Assembly: GCF_003182135.1 (NCBI RefSeq)
Contig: NZ_QGTL01000004.1
Span: 310,001-374,000, forward strand
DNA: 64,000 nucleotides
Direction: 5' to 3'
From: Nocardia neocaledoniensis
GTDB taxonomy: Bacteria; Actinomycetota; Actinomycetes; Mycobacteriales; Mycobacteriaceae
How positions within the stretch are numbered: position 1 is the stretch's first letter; each line of letters begins with the position of its first letter. The position numbers and the translations under genes are program-made. This document shows positions 17,188 through 25,945 of this stretch, piece after piece. The notes beneath the pieces were generated by a model. The model worked only from the letters and a program-made list of their open reading frames with translations. It ran no database searches and was not told the DNA's origin.

Positions 17188-17576
17188 TCCGCGCGACCCA
17201 TCAGCCGATCCGTTTCGCGCCGTTCACGTTTGGTCGGCCTGCCCGCACCGCGATCACGCTGCGGAATGGAGGCCAGGACTTCCTTCGGCGGCGGGGGCGG
17301 GCTGCGGTCGATCAGGCACTGCGCGGCGATCGGTGGTCCGACGCGCTTGTGGATGATCCGCTCGACGACGACGATGCGTTCGATCCCCGCGTGCCGGATC
17401 CTGACCTCGTCGCCGAGTTTCACCTGGTGGGCCGGTTTCACGGTCACACCGTTGACACGCACATGCCCGCCGCGACAGGCTTCCGCCGCGGCCGAGCGCG
17501 TTTTGAACAACCGCACCGCCCAGGTCCAGGAATCGACACGGGCCTGGGTGACCGAGCGTTGTTCGGCGGGGCTCAC
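17184..17576 (-). CDS. RNA-binding S4-domain protein (Hsp15-like)
   Basis: 130 residues. The S4 domain spans residues ~14-62 (VDSWTWAVRLFKTRSAAAEACRGGHVRVNGVTVKPAHQVKLGDEVRI). A basic C-terminal tail (GRPTKRERRETDRLMGR) follows, as in Hsp15, which binds 50S subunits carrying peptidyl-tRNA after stalling. It starts 3 bp after the NlpC/P60 stop on the same strand, so it is likely co-transcribed with that gene. Confidence 0.87.
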   Translation of the reverse strand: MSPAEQRSVTQARVDSWTWAVRLFKTRSAAAEACRGGHVRVNGVTVKPAHQVKLGDEVRIRHAGIERIVVVERIIHKRVGPPIAAQCLIDRSPPPPPKEVLASIPQRDRGAGRPTKRERRETDRLMGRAD

Positions 17577-17579
17577 CCC

Positions 17580-18203
17580 TTAGACGATACGGCGAGCCGT
17601 CACGACGTCGTCGGCGCTGAGCTGGGTGTAGGACACCGGGGTGCCCGACTGCACAGCGTTGAGCAGCTGACCGTTGCCGGCGTAGATGCCGACGTGGCCG
17701 CCGCCGTTGGTGATGACGATGTCACCGGCCTGCAGGTTGTCGAACGAGACCGGCGCGCCGACGTGCGACTGCTCGAAGCTGGTGCGCGGCAGTTCGATGC
17801 CGGCCTGACGGTAGGCCCACTGCACGAGGCCGGAGCAGTCGAAGCTCGAGGGGCCAGCGGCACCCCAGCTGTAGACGGCGCCGAGCTTGGTCCGCGCGGC
17901 GTCCAGGGCGATGTTGCCCGCGGACTGCTGCTGCTGGAACGGGTTGTCGAAGTTCACGCTGGGCAGCTGCGGAGCAGCCTGGCCCTGCGGAGCGACCATG
18001 GCCTGGAGCTGCTTCTCCACCTGCTGCGCCGGCTGCTCGAGCTCGGGCGGCAGATCGAAGTTACCGAGGCCGGGAATGTTGATCGTGGCAGCCTGCGAAA
18101 TCGCGGGCATCGCACCGGTCGTGGCGGCCACCGCACCCATGACGAGTGCACCCTTGACGGAATTCGGCAGTCGAGAATCCCGCTGCAAGCTGTGTTTACC
18201 CAC
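17580..18203 (-). CDS. Secreted NlpC/P60-family peptidoglycan hydrolase
   Basis: 207 residues. A basic start (MGKHSLQRDSR), a hydrophobic stretch (residues ~16-38, ending SQAA) and a Gln/Pro-rich linker precede a C-terminal NlpC/P60 domain. The catalytic Cys123 is in FDCSGLVQWAY and His170 in GGGHVGIYAG. The enzyme cleaves peptide stems of peptidoglycan during growth or separation, as RipA/RipD-type proteins do. The GTG at 18203 is supported by GGAG 10 nt upstream. About 270 bp of gene-free DNA lies before it and could carry a leader RNA. Confidence 0.9.
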   Translation of the reverse strand: MGKHSLQRDSRLPNSVKGALVMGAVAATTGAMPAISQAATINIPGLGNFDLPPELEQPAQQVEKQLQAMVAPQGQAAPQLPSVNFDNPFQQQQSAGNIALDAARTKLGAVYSWGAAGPSSFDCSGLVQWAYRQAGIELPRTSFEQSHVGAPVSFDNLQAGDIVITNGGGHVGIYAGNGQLLNAVQSGTPVSYTQLSADDVVTARRIV

Positions 18204-18204
18204 C

Positions 18205-18216
18205 GAGACGAGTCTC
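18205..18216 (-). promoter_or_regulatory. Possible hairpin covering the NlpC/P60 ribosome binding site
   Basis: On the minus strand the ribosome binding site GGAG sits in GAGA-CTCG-TCTC, a short self-complementary tetraloop hairpin 2-10 nt before the GTG start. With a long 5' gap (18217-18469) without genes, this could reflect control of translation. The stem is only 4-5 bp, so it may be chance. Confidence 0.3.
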
Positions 18217-18469
18217 CGATCTTGCTACTCCACCACCGGTGTCGGGATCGCTTGGCGACTACGACGATTCGGCGGTGACTCAATGGCGCCGCTCCTCTGA
18301 CGAAGCGACAGACTCCACTAAGTCACGAGAAGATTACGGCCTGTGATGCATGGTGTCCAGCCAACCGCGCAAGTCTTTTTCCCGCGTCGGCGAAAGCCCT
18401 GAACACGGGCGCGCGCCCGGCGTGTCGGCGCGCGTAACGACTACATCTCCCGAGCCGCCCCGTGCGTTA

Positions 18470-18754
18470 TCAATGGCGGTTGTTGCGCGGCTGGGCGGCC
18501 TGCTCCAGCTCGGCGATGCGGGTGCGCGCGTCGGCCAGGTCGACCTCGAGCCTGCCGAGCGCCATGACCAGCGGCCCGAGCGCGACGGCGGCGATCGCCT
18601 CCGGATCGTCGTAGCCGGAGGCGATGAGAGCCAGCACGTCCCGGCGGATCGTGTCGGCCAGATACGCGTTCTCCGGCAGCGCCCAGCCCGCCACGATCTG
18701 CGCGAAGGAGGGAGGCGTCGCGTCGTGACCGCCGTTGCGGGATTCGTCGAACAT
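18470..18754 (-). CDS. Small hypothetical protein with C-terminal coiled coil
   Basis: 94 residues from the ATG at 18754, which has GGAG 5 nt upstream; an ATG at 18775 is also in frame. The sequence is mainly helical. Its last third (LVMALGRLEVDLADARTRIAELEQAA) has heptad character. It diverges from the AAA ATPase gene across 109 bp. No family recognised. Confidence 0.65.
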   Translation of the reverse strand: MFDESRNGGHDATPPSFAQIVAGWALPENAYLADTIRRDVLALIASGYDDPEAIAAVALGPLVMALGRLEVDLADARTRIAELEQAAQPRNNRH

Positions 18755-18863
18755 GCCGCTCCGTTCTCGTTCCATTCGCTCGTCTGGGATTCGCTAGCAG
18801 TATCTAGGACACAGCGCAGACTTACCGAGATTCTGCCGTGCGAACGCGCTACGGTTGTCCGGC

Positions 18864-20045
18864 ATGGACCCCGTGCGCAATCCATACGCTCCCGGCGCCG
18901 GCCAACGTCCGCCCGAACTGGCCGGGCGCGACAAGCAACTCGCCGCCTTCGACATCGTGCTGGAACGGATCGCGCGCGGCCGCCCGGAACGCAGCGTGAT
19001 GCTCACCGGTCTGCGCGGCGTCGGAAAGACCGTGCTGCTCAACCAGCTTCGCTCGGCCGCCATCTCGCGCGGCTGGGGCACCGGCAAGATCGAGGCGCGG
19101 CCCGACCAGGATCTGCGCCGCCCGATGTCCTCGGCGCTGCACATGGCGGTGCGCGCGATCGCGATGGCGCACCGCAACCCCGAGCGCGTCGACGACTTCC
19201 TCGGCATCCTCAAGGCCTTCGCCCTGCGCGCCACCGCGGACAAGGGCATGCGCGAACGCTGGCAGCCCGGCATCGATGTGCCCGCGGTGACCGGCCGCGC
19301 GGATTCCGGTGACATCGAGATCGACCTGATCGAGCTGTTCAAGGAGGCCGCGGCGCTGGCCGCCGACATCGGCGTCGGCATCGGCGTCTTCATCGACGAG
19401 ATGCAGGATCTCGGCCCCGCCGACGTGTCCGCGATCTGCGGCGCCTGCCACGAGCTGAGCCAGGACGGCGCGCCGCTGATCGTCGTCGGCGCCGGGTTGC
19501 CGCATCTGCCCGCTGTGCTCTCGGCCTCCAAGAGCTACTCGGAGCGACTGTTCAGTTATCACCGCATCGATCGGCTGGACCGGGAGTCGGCCGATCTCGC
19601 GCTGATCGTCCCTGCCGAACGCGAGGAGGTGAAGTTCACCGAGGACGCGCTCGACTCGCTGTACCAGAAGGCCGACGGCTACCCGTATTTCGTGCAGGCG
19701 TACGGCAAGGCGGCCTGGGACCAGGCGCCCGACAGCCCGATCAGCGCCGAGGACGTCGAGGTGGCCTCGCCCACCGCCGAGGAGGAACTCGCGGTGGGCT
19801 TCTTCGGGTCCAGGTACGAGCGCGCCACCCCCGCCGAGCGCGAGTACATGCGGGCGATGGCCGACCTGTCCGGCGACGACGGTCCGGTGGCCACCGCGGC
19901 GGTCGCCGCCGAGCTGGGCCGCAAGCCCGCCTCGGTCTCACCGGCCAGGGACGGGCTGATCAAGAAGGGGCTGATCTACTCGGCCGAGCGCGGCACGATC
20001 GGGTTCACGGTCCCCCATTTCGGTCGCTATCTCCGGAGCGTATAG
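18864..20045 (+). CDS. Orphan AAA/Orc-type ATP-binding protein
   Basis: 393 residues. Walker A GLRGVGKT is at residues 49-56 and Walker B is in VFIDEMQDL. VGAGLPHLP resembles sensor 1. A helical lid (SYSERLFSYHRIDRLDRESADLAL) and a C-terminal winged-helix segment (AVAAELGRKPASVSPARDGLIKKGLIYSAERGTIGFTVP) follow. This is the layout of archaeal-type/Orc1-Cdc6-like ATPases found singly in actinobacteria. It likely couples ATP binding to DNA binding; its role is unknown. An in-frame TTG lies 9 bp earlier. Neighbours give no clue. Confidence 0.85.
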   Translation: MDPVRNPYAPGAGQRPPELAGRDKQLAAFDIVLERIARGRPERSVMLTGLRGVGKTVLLNQLRSAAISRGWGTGKIEARPDQDLRRPMSSALHMAVRAIAMAHRNPERVDDFLGILKAFALRATADKGMRERWQPGIDVPAVTGRADSGDIEIDLIELFKEAAALAADIGVGIGVFIDEMQDLGPADVSAICGACHELSQDGAPLIVVGAGLPHLPAVLSASKSYSERLFSYHRIDRLDRESADLALIVPAEREEVKFTEDALDSLYQKADGYPYFVQAYGKAAWDQAPDSPISAEDVEVASPTAEEELAVGFFGSRYERATPAEREYMRAMADLSGDDGPVATAAVAAELGRKPASVSPARDGLIKKGLIYSAERGTIGFTVPHFGRYLRSV

Positions 20046-20282
20046 CTCTCTGCAATGTTCTAGTGTCCGCCCTAGACAGAGGAAGAAAGAGCTGACGACC
20101 GCCTTCCTCATGATGATCTACAGCTCTCTATCCTTTCCACTAGAGAACCGAATACTTTCCTGCATAACGGTCGAGCCGCCTCCGGATTCGGTTGCGCATC
20201 AGCTGCGTAACGCGAGGATTGACGGGCTAACGCCTCGGAAATCTGTCCCGAAACACGGGTACACGATCAGCAGGGAGGCGGG

Positions 20283-21215
20283 ATGTCGAACCATGAGGGC
20301 CGCCGCGCCACCGTGACCGCCGACGACGGCACACCCATCGCCGTCCGCGTGCACGGCGCCGACACCGCCGCGCTGACCGTCGTCTTCGTGCACGGCCACT
20401 GCCTGCACACCGAATCCTGGTCGATCCTGCGCGAGCACCTGCTGCCGCACTGGGGCGCCGAGGTGCGGATGGTCTTCTACGACCACCGCGGCCACGGTGA
20501 ATCCGGCCACGCCGACCACGCGACCTACACCATCGACCAGCTCGCCGGCGACCTCGACGCTGTCCTGCGCGCCGTCGCACCGACCGGACCGGTCGTGCTG
20601 GTCGGGCATTCCATGGGCGCGATGGTGCTGCTCGCCTACGCCCGGCTGTTCCCGGCCGCGATCGGCGAGCGCGTCGCGGGGATCGGGCTGATCGCGGGCG
20701 CGGCGGGCGGCATCACCGAGGTGGGACTCGGCCGACTGCTGAACCGGCACACCGTCGCGTCGCTGCAGCGGGCTGTGGTGCGCGCACCTCGAGTGATGCA
20801 GGCGTCGAAGAGCTTCTCGCGCTGGGTCTTCGGGCCGCTGCTGCGCGAGGCGAGCGCGGGCACCGGCCGGGTGAACCGGCGCGTCGCCGCGGTCGCGACC
20901 GCCATCCTCAGCGAGACCCCGCTGCTCACGATGGCGGGCTTCCTCAGCTCGCTGCTCACCTTCGACGAAGCGCGCACGCTGCCGCGCCTCGGCACGCTGC
21001 CGGCCCTGGTGCTGGCCGGTTCCGCCGATCTGATGGTGCCGTTCACGCATTCCGTCGTCCTGGCCTCGCAACTGGCGAGCGCCGAACTGGTGCGGATCGA
21101 AGGGGCCGGGCACAGCGTCATTCTCGAGCGGGCCGAGGAGGTCGCGACCTCGATCGCGGCCCTCGTCGAGCGAGCGAGGGCGGGCGCGCGCACGCAGTAC
21201 GCGGTCGCGGGCTGA
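20283..21215 (+). CDS. Alpha/beta hydrolase
   Basis: 310 residues with a complete catalytic triad. Ser110 lies in GHSMG, the acidic residue in AGSADLMVP and His in GAGHSVILE. An oxyanion-hole VHGHC motif is at residues 37-41. GGGAGG lies 5 nt before the ATG. The lid region (residues ~130-220) is large and helical, as in lipase- or esterase-like members. The 237 bp upstream (20046-20282) holds no gene I can support. Substrate unknown. Confidence 0.87.
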   Translation: MSNHEGRRATVTADDGTPIAVRVHGADTAALTVVFVHGHCLHTESWSILREHLLPHWGAEVRMVFYDHRGHGESGHADHATYTIDQLAGDLDAVLRAVAPTGPVVLVGHSMGAMVLLAYARLFPAAIGERVAGIGLIAGAAGGITEVGLGRLLNRHTVASLQRAVVRAPRVMQASKSFSRWVFGPLLREASAGTGRVNRRVAAVATAILSETPLLTMAGFLSSLLTFDEARTLPRLGTLPALVLAGSADLMVPFTHSVVLASQLASAELVRIEGAGHSVILERAEEVATSIAALVERARAGARTQYAVAG

Positions 21216-21408
21216 GGCCCGATGGTTACCGGACGGCAACCGCGGAATCCTGGCCAACTTCGGGCACAAACCGAAAAGCTCGGTTATTGTGGTGGAGATC
21301 ACGTTGTGTGGTGAGTCACACGACTCGGTGCAGTGCGGCCCGGGGTTTCACGGGCGTGCCAGGTGATCCGATGAGTCGGTCCGCCCGCCGTATACACAGG
21401 AGGTAACG

Positions 21409-21699
21409 ATGACACGCAGCGACATCGCGGAACTGCGCTACGCGGTCGGTCAACTCCGGCAATCGATCGGCGCACTGCGCACCAACTACGGCGACGCGGC
21501 CACCGTGCGCAGGTTGGAGAACGACCTCGAGCGACTGGTCATCGACGCCGAGGAGTTCGAGCAGGCGCCACCGCCGGAGCTCGCCACGCCACGGCGGTCC
21601 GAACCGATCTACGTCCCCGACAGCAAGTCCGACGAGGCGGCCTGGATGGGCGCGCAGGACGAGGGCCTCGGCTTCCACTCGCGGCCGCGGACCAAATAG
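21409..21699 (+). CDS. Small conserved-type hypothetical protein
   Basis: 96 residues, preceded by a near-perfect AGGAGGTAA ribosome binding site 2 nt before the ATG spacing region. Residues 1-50 form a charged helix with heptad-like spacing (LRYAVGQLRQSIGALR, VRRLENDLERLVIDAEEFEQ). The tail is Pro/charged and probably disordered (FHSRPRTK). It looks like a small cytoplasmic protein related to the short coiled-coil proteins common in Nocardia. In the 193 bp upstream, an inverted repeat (GTTGTGTG/CACACGAC, 21303-21324) may belong to its promoter. Function unknown. Confidence 0.72.
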   Translation: MTRSDIAELRYAVGQLRQSIGALRTNYGDAATVRRLENDLERLVIDAEEFEQAPPPELATPRRSEPIYVPDSKSDEAAWMGAQDEGLGFHSRPRTK

Positions 21700-21756
21700 C
21701 AGACCTGTTCACCGGCGCGGCGGTCCTGCCACCCAGGGCCGTCGCGCCGACCCCTG

Positions 21757-22938
21757 TCAGGCGCGATGCCTGCCGGGCCGTTTGGCACGAACCCCGTGGA
21801 AGCGCGCGCCGCGCGGGGTTTCGCTCGGCTCCGCGAATTCGGCGGACTCGAACAGTGCCGCGATGCCGTGGTCGTGGCCGAGCGCGATGGCCTCCAAGCC
21901 GTAGCGGCCGCCGGTGCGGCCCAGTTCGTGCAGCATCGTCGTCATGATCCGCAGGCCGGTCGCGCCGATCGGATGCCCGAGGGCGATGTCGGAACCGTTC
22001 ACATTCAGCCGGTCGTGCGGGTCCAGGTCCCACTCCGTAGCCAGCGCCAGCACCTCGACCGCGTAGCCCTCGTTGATCTCGAGCAGGTCGATCTCGTCCA
22101 GCGCGCACCCGGTGCGGCCGAGCAGTTTCGCCACCGCAGGCGCGGCGCCGAGGGTGGGGCCGTCGCTGTCGCAGCCCGCCGCGGCCCAGCCCGCGAGGAA
22201 CGCCATCGGCGTGAGACCCAATTCGATCAACCGGTCCTCGGCGACCACCAGGCAGGCCGACGCGCCGAGCCGGTGCGCGCTCATGTTGCCGACGGTGACC
22301 ACACCGTCGGCGAGCAGCGGCCGCAGGGCGGCAAGCGTGTGGGTCGACAGGTCTTCGCGCACGCCCTCGTCGCGACGGATCTGATGTTCGAACGAACCGG
22401 CGGCGACCGCGACCGGCACCACCTCGGCCCCGAACGCGCCCTGTCGCCACGCCCGCGACGCCTTGCGGTGGCTCGCGGCGGCGAACTCGTCGGCGGCGGT
22501 GCGGTCGATGCCGTAGTACCTGGCCAGCCACTCGGCGTTGTGCAGTCCCGCGACGCCGCCCGGCGGTGCCGCGGTGGTCGCCGCGCATTCGACGCCCCCG
22601 GCGACGACCACGTCGGCCGCGCCGGTCTGCACCATCATCGCCGCGGTGATCACGGCCTGTAGCCCACTGCCACTGTGCCGATCGGTGAGGAAGCCCGGCA
22701 CCGACAACGGCAGTCCGGCGCCACGGGCGGCCAACGCACCGAGCGCGGGAACCCCCGCGAGCCCGCCGTCGACGCACGCCATCGCGACATCCTCGACCCG
22801 TAGCGGGTCGATGCCGGACCGCTCGAGCACCGCCGACACCACGGTCGTGGCCAGCCACTCCGCGGGCATCCCGGACAGTGCCCCGCCCTCGATCCCGCTC
22901 GGCGTGCGAACGGGCGCCACGATCGCCGCTCTTCTCAT
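21757..22938 (-). CDS. Thiolase-family protein lacking both catalytic cysteines
   Basis: 393 residues with a full thiolase fold: N-terminal APVRTP, central NEGYA (in place of NEAFA) and GHPIGATG with His322. The nucleophile position reads DRHSGSG, so Ser89 (codon 22672-22674) stands where Cys89 normally is. The C-terminal Cys-GGG loop reads EAIALGHDHG, so the second Cys is Ala352. The protein therefore should not carry out normal acetyl transfer by a Cys-acyl intermediate. It may bind acyl-CoA, act differently, or be a decayed copy. Start chosen at ATG 22938, where MRRAAIVAPVRTP matches family N-termini. Divergent from the sdh operon. Confidence 0.85.
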   Translation of the reverse strand: MRRAAIVAPVRTPSGIEGGALSGMPAEWLATTVVSAVLERSGIDPLRVEDVAMACVDGGLAGVPALGALAARGAGLPLSVPGFLTDRHSGSGLQAVITAAMMVQTGAADVVVAGGVECAATTAAPPGGVAGLHNAEWLARYYGIDRTAADEFAAASHRKASRAWRQGAFGAEVVPVAVAAGSFEHQIRRDEGVREDLSTHTLAALRPLLADGVVTVGNMSAHRLGASACLVVAEDRLIELGLTPMAFLAGWAAAGCDSDGPTLGAAPAVAKLLGRTGCALDEIDLLEINEGYAVEVLALATEWDLDPHDRLNVNGSDIALGHPIGATGLRIMTTMLHELGRTGGRYGLEAIALGHDHGIAALFESAEFAEPSETPRGARFHGVRAKRPGRHRA

Positions 22939-22971
22939 GGTCACAGGGCACCACACGTTTGTTGCACCGGC

Positions 22972-23014
22972 GTGACCGCCCGTCACGGCCGTGACGGCTG
23001 TGACCGAGATCACC
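22972..23014. promoter_or_regulatory. Array of GTGAC/GTCAC half-sites, including a Crp/GlxR-like box
   Basis: Half-sites occur at 22972, 22982 (inverted), 22991, 23000 and 23009 (inverted, ATCAC), spaced 9-10 bp. TGTGACCGAGATCACC (22999-23014) fits the Crp/GlxR pattern TGTGA-N6-TCACA except for the last base. GTCACGGCCGTGAC (22982-22995) is a perfect palindrome. The array lies between the divergent thiolase-like and sdh genes. Crp/GlxR-type control of sdh is known in Corynebacterium; here it is inferred. Confidence 0.5.
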
Positions 23015-23147
23015 GCCATGCGTCGCGAGCGGTTGCGCGGGACCCGACTCGAGCGGCGCGAACACAGGCGTATGGTGCTCCACATCACAATCCATCGCGG
23101 TGGGGAATGATCAACCGCCGCCACCTGACGATCAGCGAGGCATCCAC

Positions 23148-23978
23148 GTGAGTGCCGCACCGACAACCACCCCGTCGACCGGGACGGGCGTCTTCAGCAA
23201 GACGCGCGCCCGCATCGCCGCGCGCACGCTGCGCACCGACCGCTGGTGGCTCCCACCCCTGCTCACCGCGCTCGGACTCGGCGCCTTCGTCGCCTACGCG
23301 ACGGTCAGATCGTTTGTGCGCACGGCCTATTGGGTGCCGCAGTACCACTATCTGACGCCGTTCTACTCCCCCTGCCTCAGCGATTCGTGCGTGCCGGGAT
23401 CGAGTCATTTCGGCACTCCGTTCGGCGAGCTGCCGATGTGGATCCCGCTCGGGTTCGTGGTATTGCCGTTCCTGCTGGGCTTCCGCCTCACCTGCTACTA
23501 CTACCGCAAGGCCTACTACCGGTCGGTGTGGTTCTCCCCGCCCGCCTGCGCGGTCGCCGAGCCGCACGCGCGCTACACCGGGGAATCACGGCTGCCGCTG
23601 ATCATCCAGAACTCGCATCGGTACTTCTTCTATGTGGCGGTGGTGGTCTCGCTGATCAACACCTGGGACGCGATCACCGCGTTCCACGGCGAGAGCGGCG
23701 GTTTCGGCTTCGGGCTCGGCAACATCGTGCTGCTGGTCAACGTCATCCTGCTGTGGGCGTACACGTTGTCGTGCCATTCGTGCAGGCACATCGCGGGCGG
23801 CAGGCTCAAGCACTTCTCCGCGCATCCGGTGCGGTACTGGTTCTGGACCCAGGTCTCCAAGCTCAACACCCGCCACATGGCGCTGGCCTGGACCACCCTC
23901 GGCACCCTCGTGCTCACCGACTTCTACGTGATGTTGGTTGCCAGCCAGACCATTTCGGACCTGCGGTTCATCGACTGA
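23148..23978 (+). CDS. Succinate dehydrogenase (Sdh1-type) membrane anchor
   Basis: 276 residues from a GTG start with five predicted membrane helices. They cover roughly residues 30-55, 95-118, 150-172, 185-208 and 240-262. Position directly before the flavoprotein and iron-sulfur genes matches the mycobacterial Sdh1 operon (Rv0249c-Rv0247c order). The subunit anchors the catalytic dimer and passes electrons to menaquinone. Several His residues near helix ends (YHYL, NSHRYFF, SCHSCRHI, TRHMAL) are candidate haem or quinone ligands. Confidence 0.85.
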   Translation: MSAAPTTTPSTGTGVFSKTRARIAARTLRTDRWWLPPLLTALGLGAFVAYATVRSFVRTAYWVPQYHYLTPFYSPCLSDSCVPGSSHFGTPFGELPMWIPLGFVVLPFLLGFRLTCYYYRKAYYRSVWFSPPACAVAEPHARYTGESRLPLIIQNSHRYFFYVAVVVSLINTWDAITAFHGESGGFGFGLGNIVLLVNVILLWAYTLSCHSCRHIAGGRLKHFSAHPVRYWFWTQVSKLNTRHMALAWTTLGTLVLTDFYVMLVASQTISDLRFID

Positions 23979-24008
23979 ATCGCGTCTACTCGAGGAGCTT
24001 GTTCACCC

Positions 24009-25943
24009 ATGTCAGAGCTGGAACAGCACGACTACGACGTCGTGGTGATCGGGGCGGGCGGCGCGGGCCTGCGCGCCGTGATCGAGGCACGCGAGCAAGG
24101 GCTTTCGGTCGCGGTGGTGTGTAAGTCCTTGTTCGGCAAGGCGCACACCGTGATGGCCGAGGGCGGCTGCGCGGCGTCGATGGGCAATGCCAACGAGAAG
24201 GACAACTGGCAGACCCATTTCAAGGACACCATGCGTGGTGGCAAGTTCCTCAACAACTGGCGGATGGCCGAACTGCACGCCCGCGAGGCCCCCGATCGGG
24301 TGTGGGAGCTGGAAACCTATGGCGCGCTGTTCGATCGCACGCCCGACGGGCGGATCAGCCAGCGCAACTTCGGCGGCCACACCTACCCGCGCCTCGCGCA
24401 CGTCGGCGACCGCACGGGCCTCGAGCTCATCCGCACCATGCAGCAGAAGATCGTGTCGCTGCAGCAGGAGGACTTCGCCGCCACCGGTGACTACGAGACC
24501 AGGATCAAGGTCTTCGCCGAGTGCACCATCACCGAGCTGCTCACCGAGAACGGCCGCATCGCGGGCGCTTTCGGGTATTGGCGCGAGTCGGGCGGGCTCG
24601 TGTTGTTCAAGACGCCCGCGGTAGTGCTGGCCACCGGCGGCATCGGCAAGTCCTACAAGGTGACGTCGAACTCCTGGGAGTACACCGGCGACGGCCACGC
24701 GCTCGCCCTGCGATCGGGCGCGACCCTGATCAACATGGAATTCCTGCAGTTCCATCCCACCGGCATGGTCTGGCCGCCCAGCGTGAAGGGCATTCTGGTC
24801 ACCGAGGGCGTGCGCGGCGACGGCGGCGTGCTGAAGAACTCCGACGGCAAGCGGTTCATGTTCGACTACATCCCGCCGGTCTTCAAGGGCCAGTACGCCG
24901 AGACCGAGGCCGAGGCCGATCAGTGGTTGCGCGACAACGATTCCGCGCGCCGCACGCCCGATCTGCTCCCCCGCGACGAGGTCGCCAGGGCCATCAACGA
25001 GGAGGTGAAGGCGGGGCGCGGTACCGAACACGGCGGCGTGTACCTCGACATCGCCTCCAGGATGCCCGCCGAGGAGATCGTGCGCAGGCTGCCGTCGATG
25101 CATCACCAGTTCAAGGAGCTGGCCGATGTCGACATCACCGCCGAGCCGATGGAGGTCGGGCCGACCTGCCACTACGTGATGGGCGGCATCGAGGTCGACC
25201 CCGACACCGGCGCGGCCGTGGTGCCCGGATTGTTCGCCGCCGGTGAATGTTCCGGCGGCATGCACGGCTCCAACCGGCTCGGCGGCAACTCGCTGTCGGA
25301 CCTGCTGGTGTTCGGCAGGCGGGCCGGGCTCGGCGCGTCGGCCTATGTCCAGCAGCTCACCGAGCGCCCGGCCCCCGCCCCCGCCGACATCGAGGCGGCG
25401 ACGAAAACCGCGCTGGCGCCGTTCGATCCGCCCGCGTCCGGAGCCGGCGAGAACCCTTACACCCTGCACAGCGAGCTGCAGCAGACGATGAACGACCTGG
25501 TCGGCATCATCCGCAAGGAACACGAGGTGCGCGAGGCGATCGAGAAGCTGGCGCAGCTGCGCGCCAGGTACGCCGACGTGACCGTGGACGGCTCGCGGCA
25601 GTTCAACCCGGGCTGGCATCTCGCCCTCGACCTGGCGAACATGCTGCTGGTGAGCGAGTGCGTGGCCGAGGCCGCGCTGCTGCGCACCGAGAGCCGCGGC
25701 GGGCACACCCGCGACGACCATCCCGGCATGAACCCCGACTGGCGCAACAAGCTGCTGGTCTGCGCGCTCGATCCGGCGACCGCGGATCGGCGGGTGCCCG
25801 GCATCACCGTCACCCCGGCCGATCAGACGCCGATGCGCGAGGACCTGCTCGCCCTGTTCGAACTGAGCGAACTCGAGAAGTACTACACCGAACGGGAATT
25901 GGCCGATCATCCGGCCGCCGGCTCGGTCGAAGGAGAGGCGTAG
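24009..25943 (+). CDS. sdhA: Succinate dehydrogenase/fumarate reductase flavoprotein subunit
   Basis: 644 residues, the normal length for mycobacterial Sdh1 SdhA. The N-terminal dinucleotide motif is VVIGAGGAGLRAVIEA. KAHTVMAEGGCAASMG carries the His expected to bind FAD covalently. FLQFHPTGM, GGIEVDPDTGAAVVPGLFAAGECSGGMHGSNRLGGNSLSDLLVFGRRAG and the C-terminal helical domain are intact. It oxidises succinate to fumarate on the cytoplasmic face. GAGGAGCTTG precedes the ATG, and the next gene starts 2 bp after its stop. Confidence 0.96.
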   Translation: MSELEQHDYDVVVIGAGGAGLRAVIEAREQGLSVAVVCKSLFGKAHTVMAEGGCAASMGNANEKDNWQTHFKDTMRGGKFLNNWRMAELHAREAPDRVWELETYGALFDRTPDGRISQRNFGGHTYPRLAHVGDRTGLELIRTMQQKIVSLQQEDFAATGDYETRIKVFAECTITELLTENGRIAGAFGYWRESGGLVLFKTPAVVLATGGIGKSYKVTSNSWEYTGDGHALALRSGATLINMEFLQFHPTGMVWPPSVKGILVTEGVRGDGGVLKNSDGKRFMFDYIPPVFKGQYAETEAEADQWLRDNDSARRTPDLLPRDEVARAINEEVKAGRGTEHGGVYLDIASRMPAEEIVRRLPSMHHQFKELADVDITAEPMEVGPTCHYVMGGIEVDPDTGAAVVPGLFAAGECSGGMHGSNRLGGNSLSDLLVFGRRAGLGASAYVQQLTERPAPAPADIEAATKTALAPFDPPASGAGENPYTLHSELQQTMNDLVGIIRKEHEVREAIEKLAQLRARYADVTVDGSRQFNPGWHLALDLANMLLVSECVAEAALLRTESRGGHTRDDHPGMNPDWRNKLLVCALDPATADRRVPGITVTPADQTPMREDLLALFELSELEKYYTERELADHPAAGSVEGEA

Positions 25944-25945
25944 CG

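Noticed and set aside
18204..18469. c-di-AMP (ydaO) riboswitch before the NlpC/P60 gene
   Set aside because: The conserved GGGUGAAUC and CCGUCAGCUAACC-like core segments are not present; only loose partial similarity was seen.
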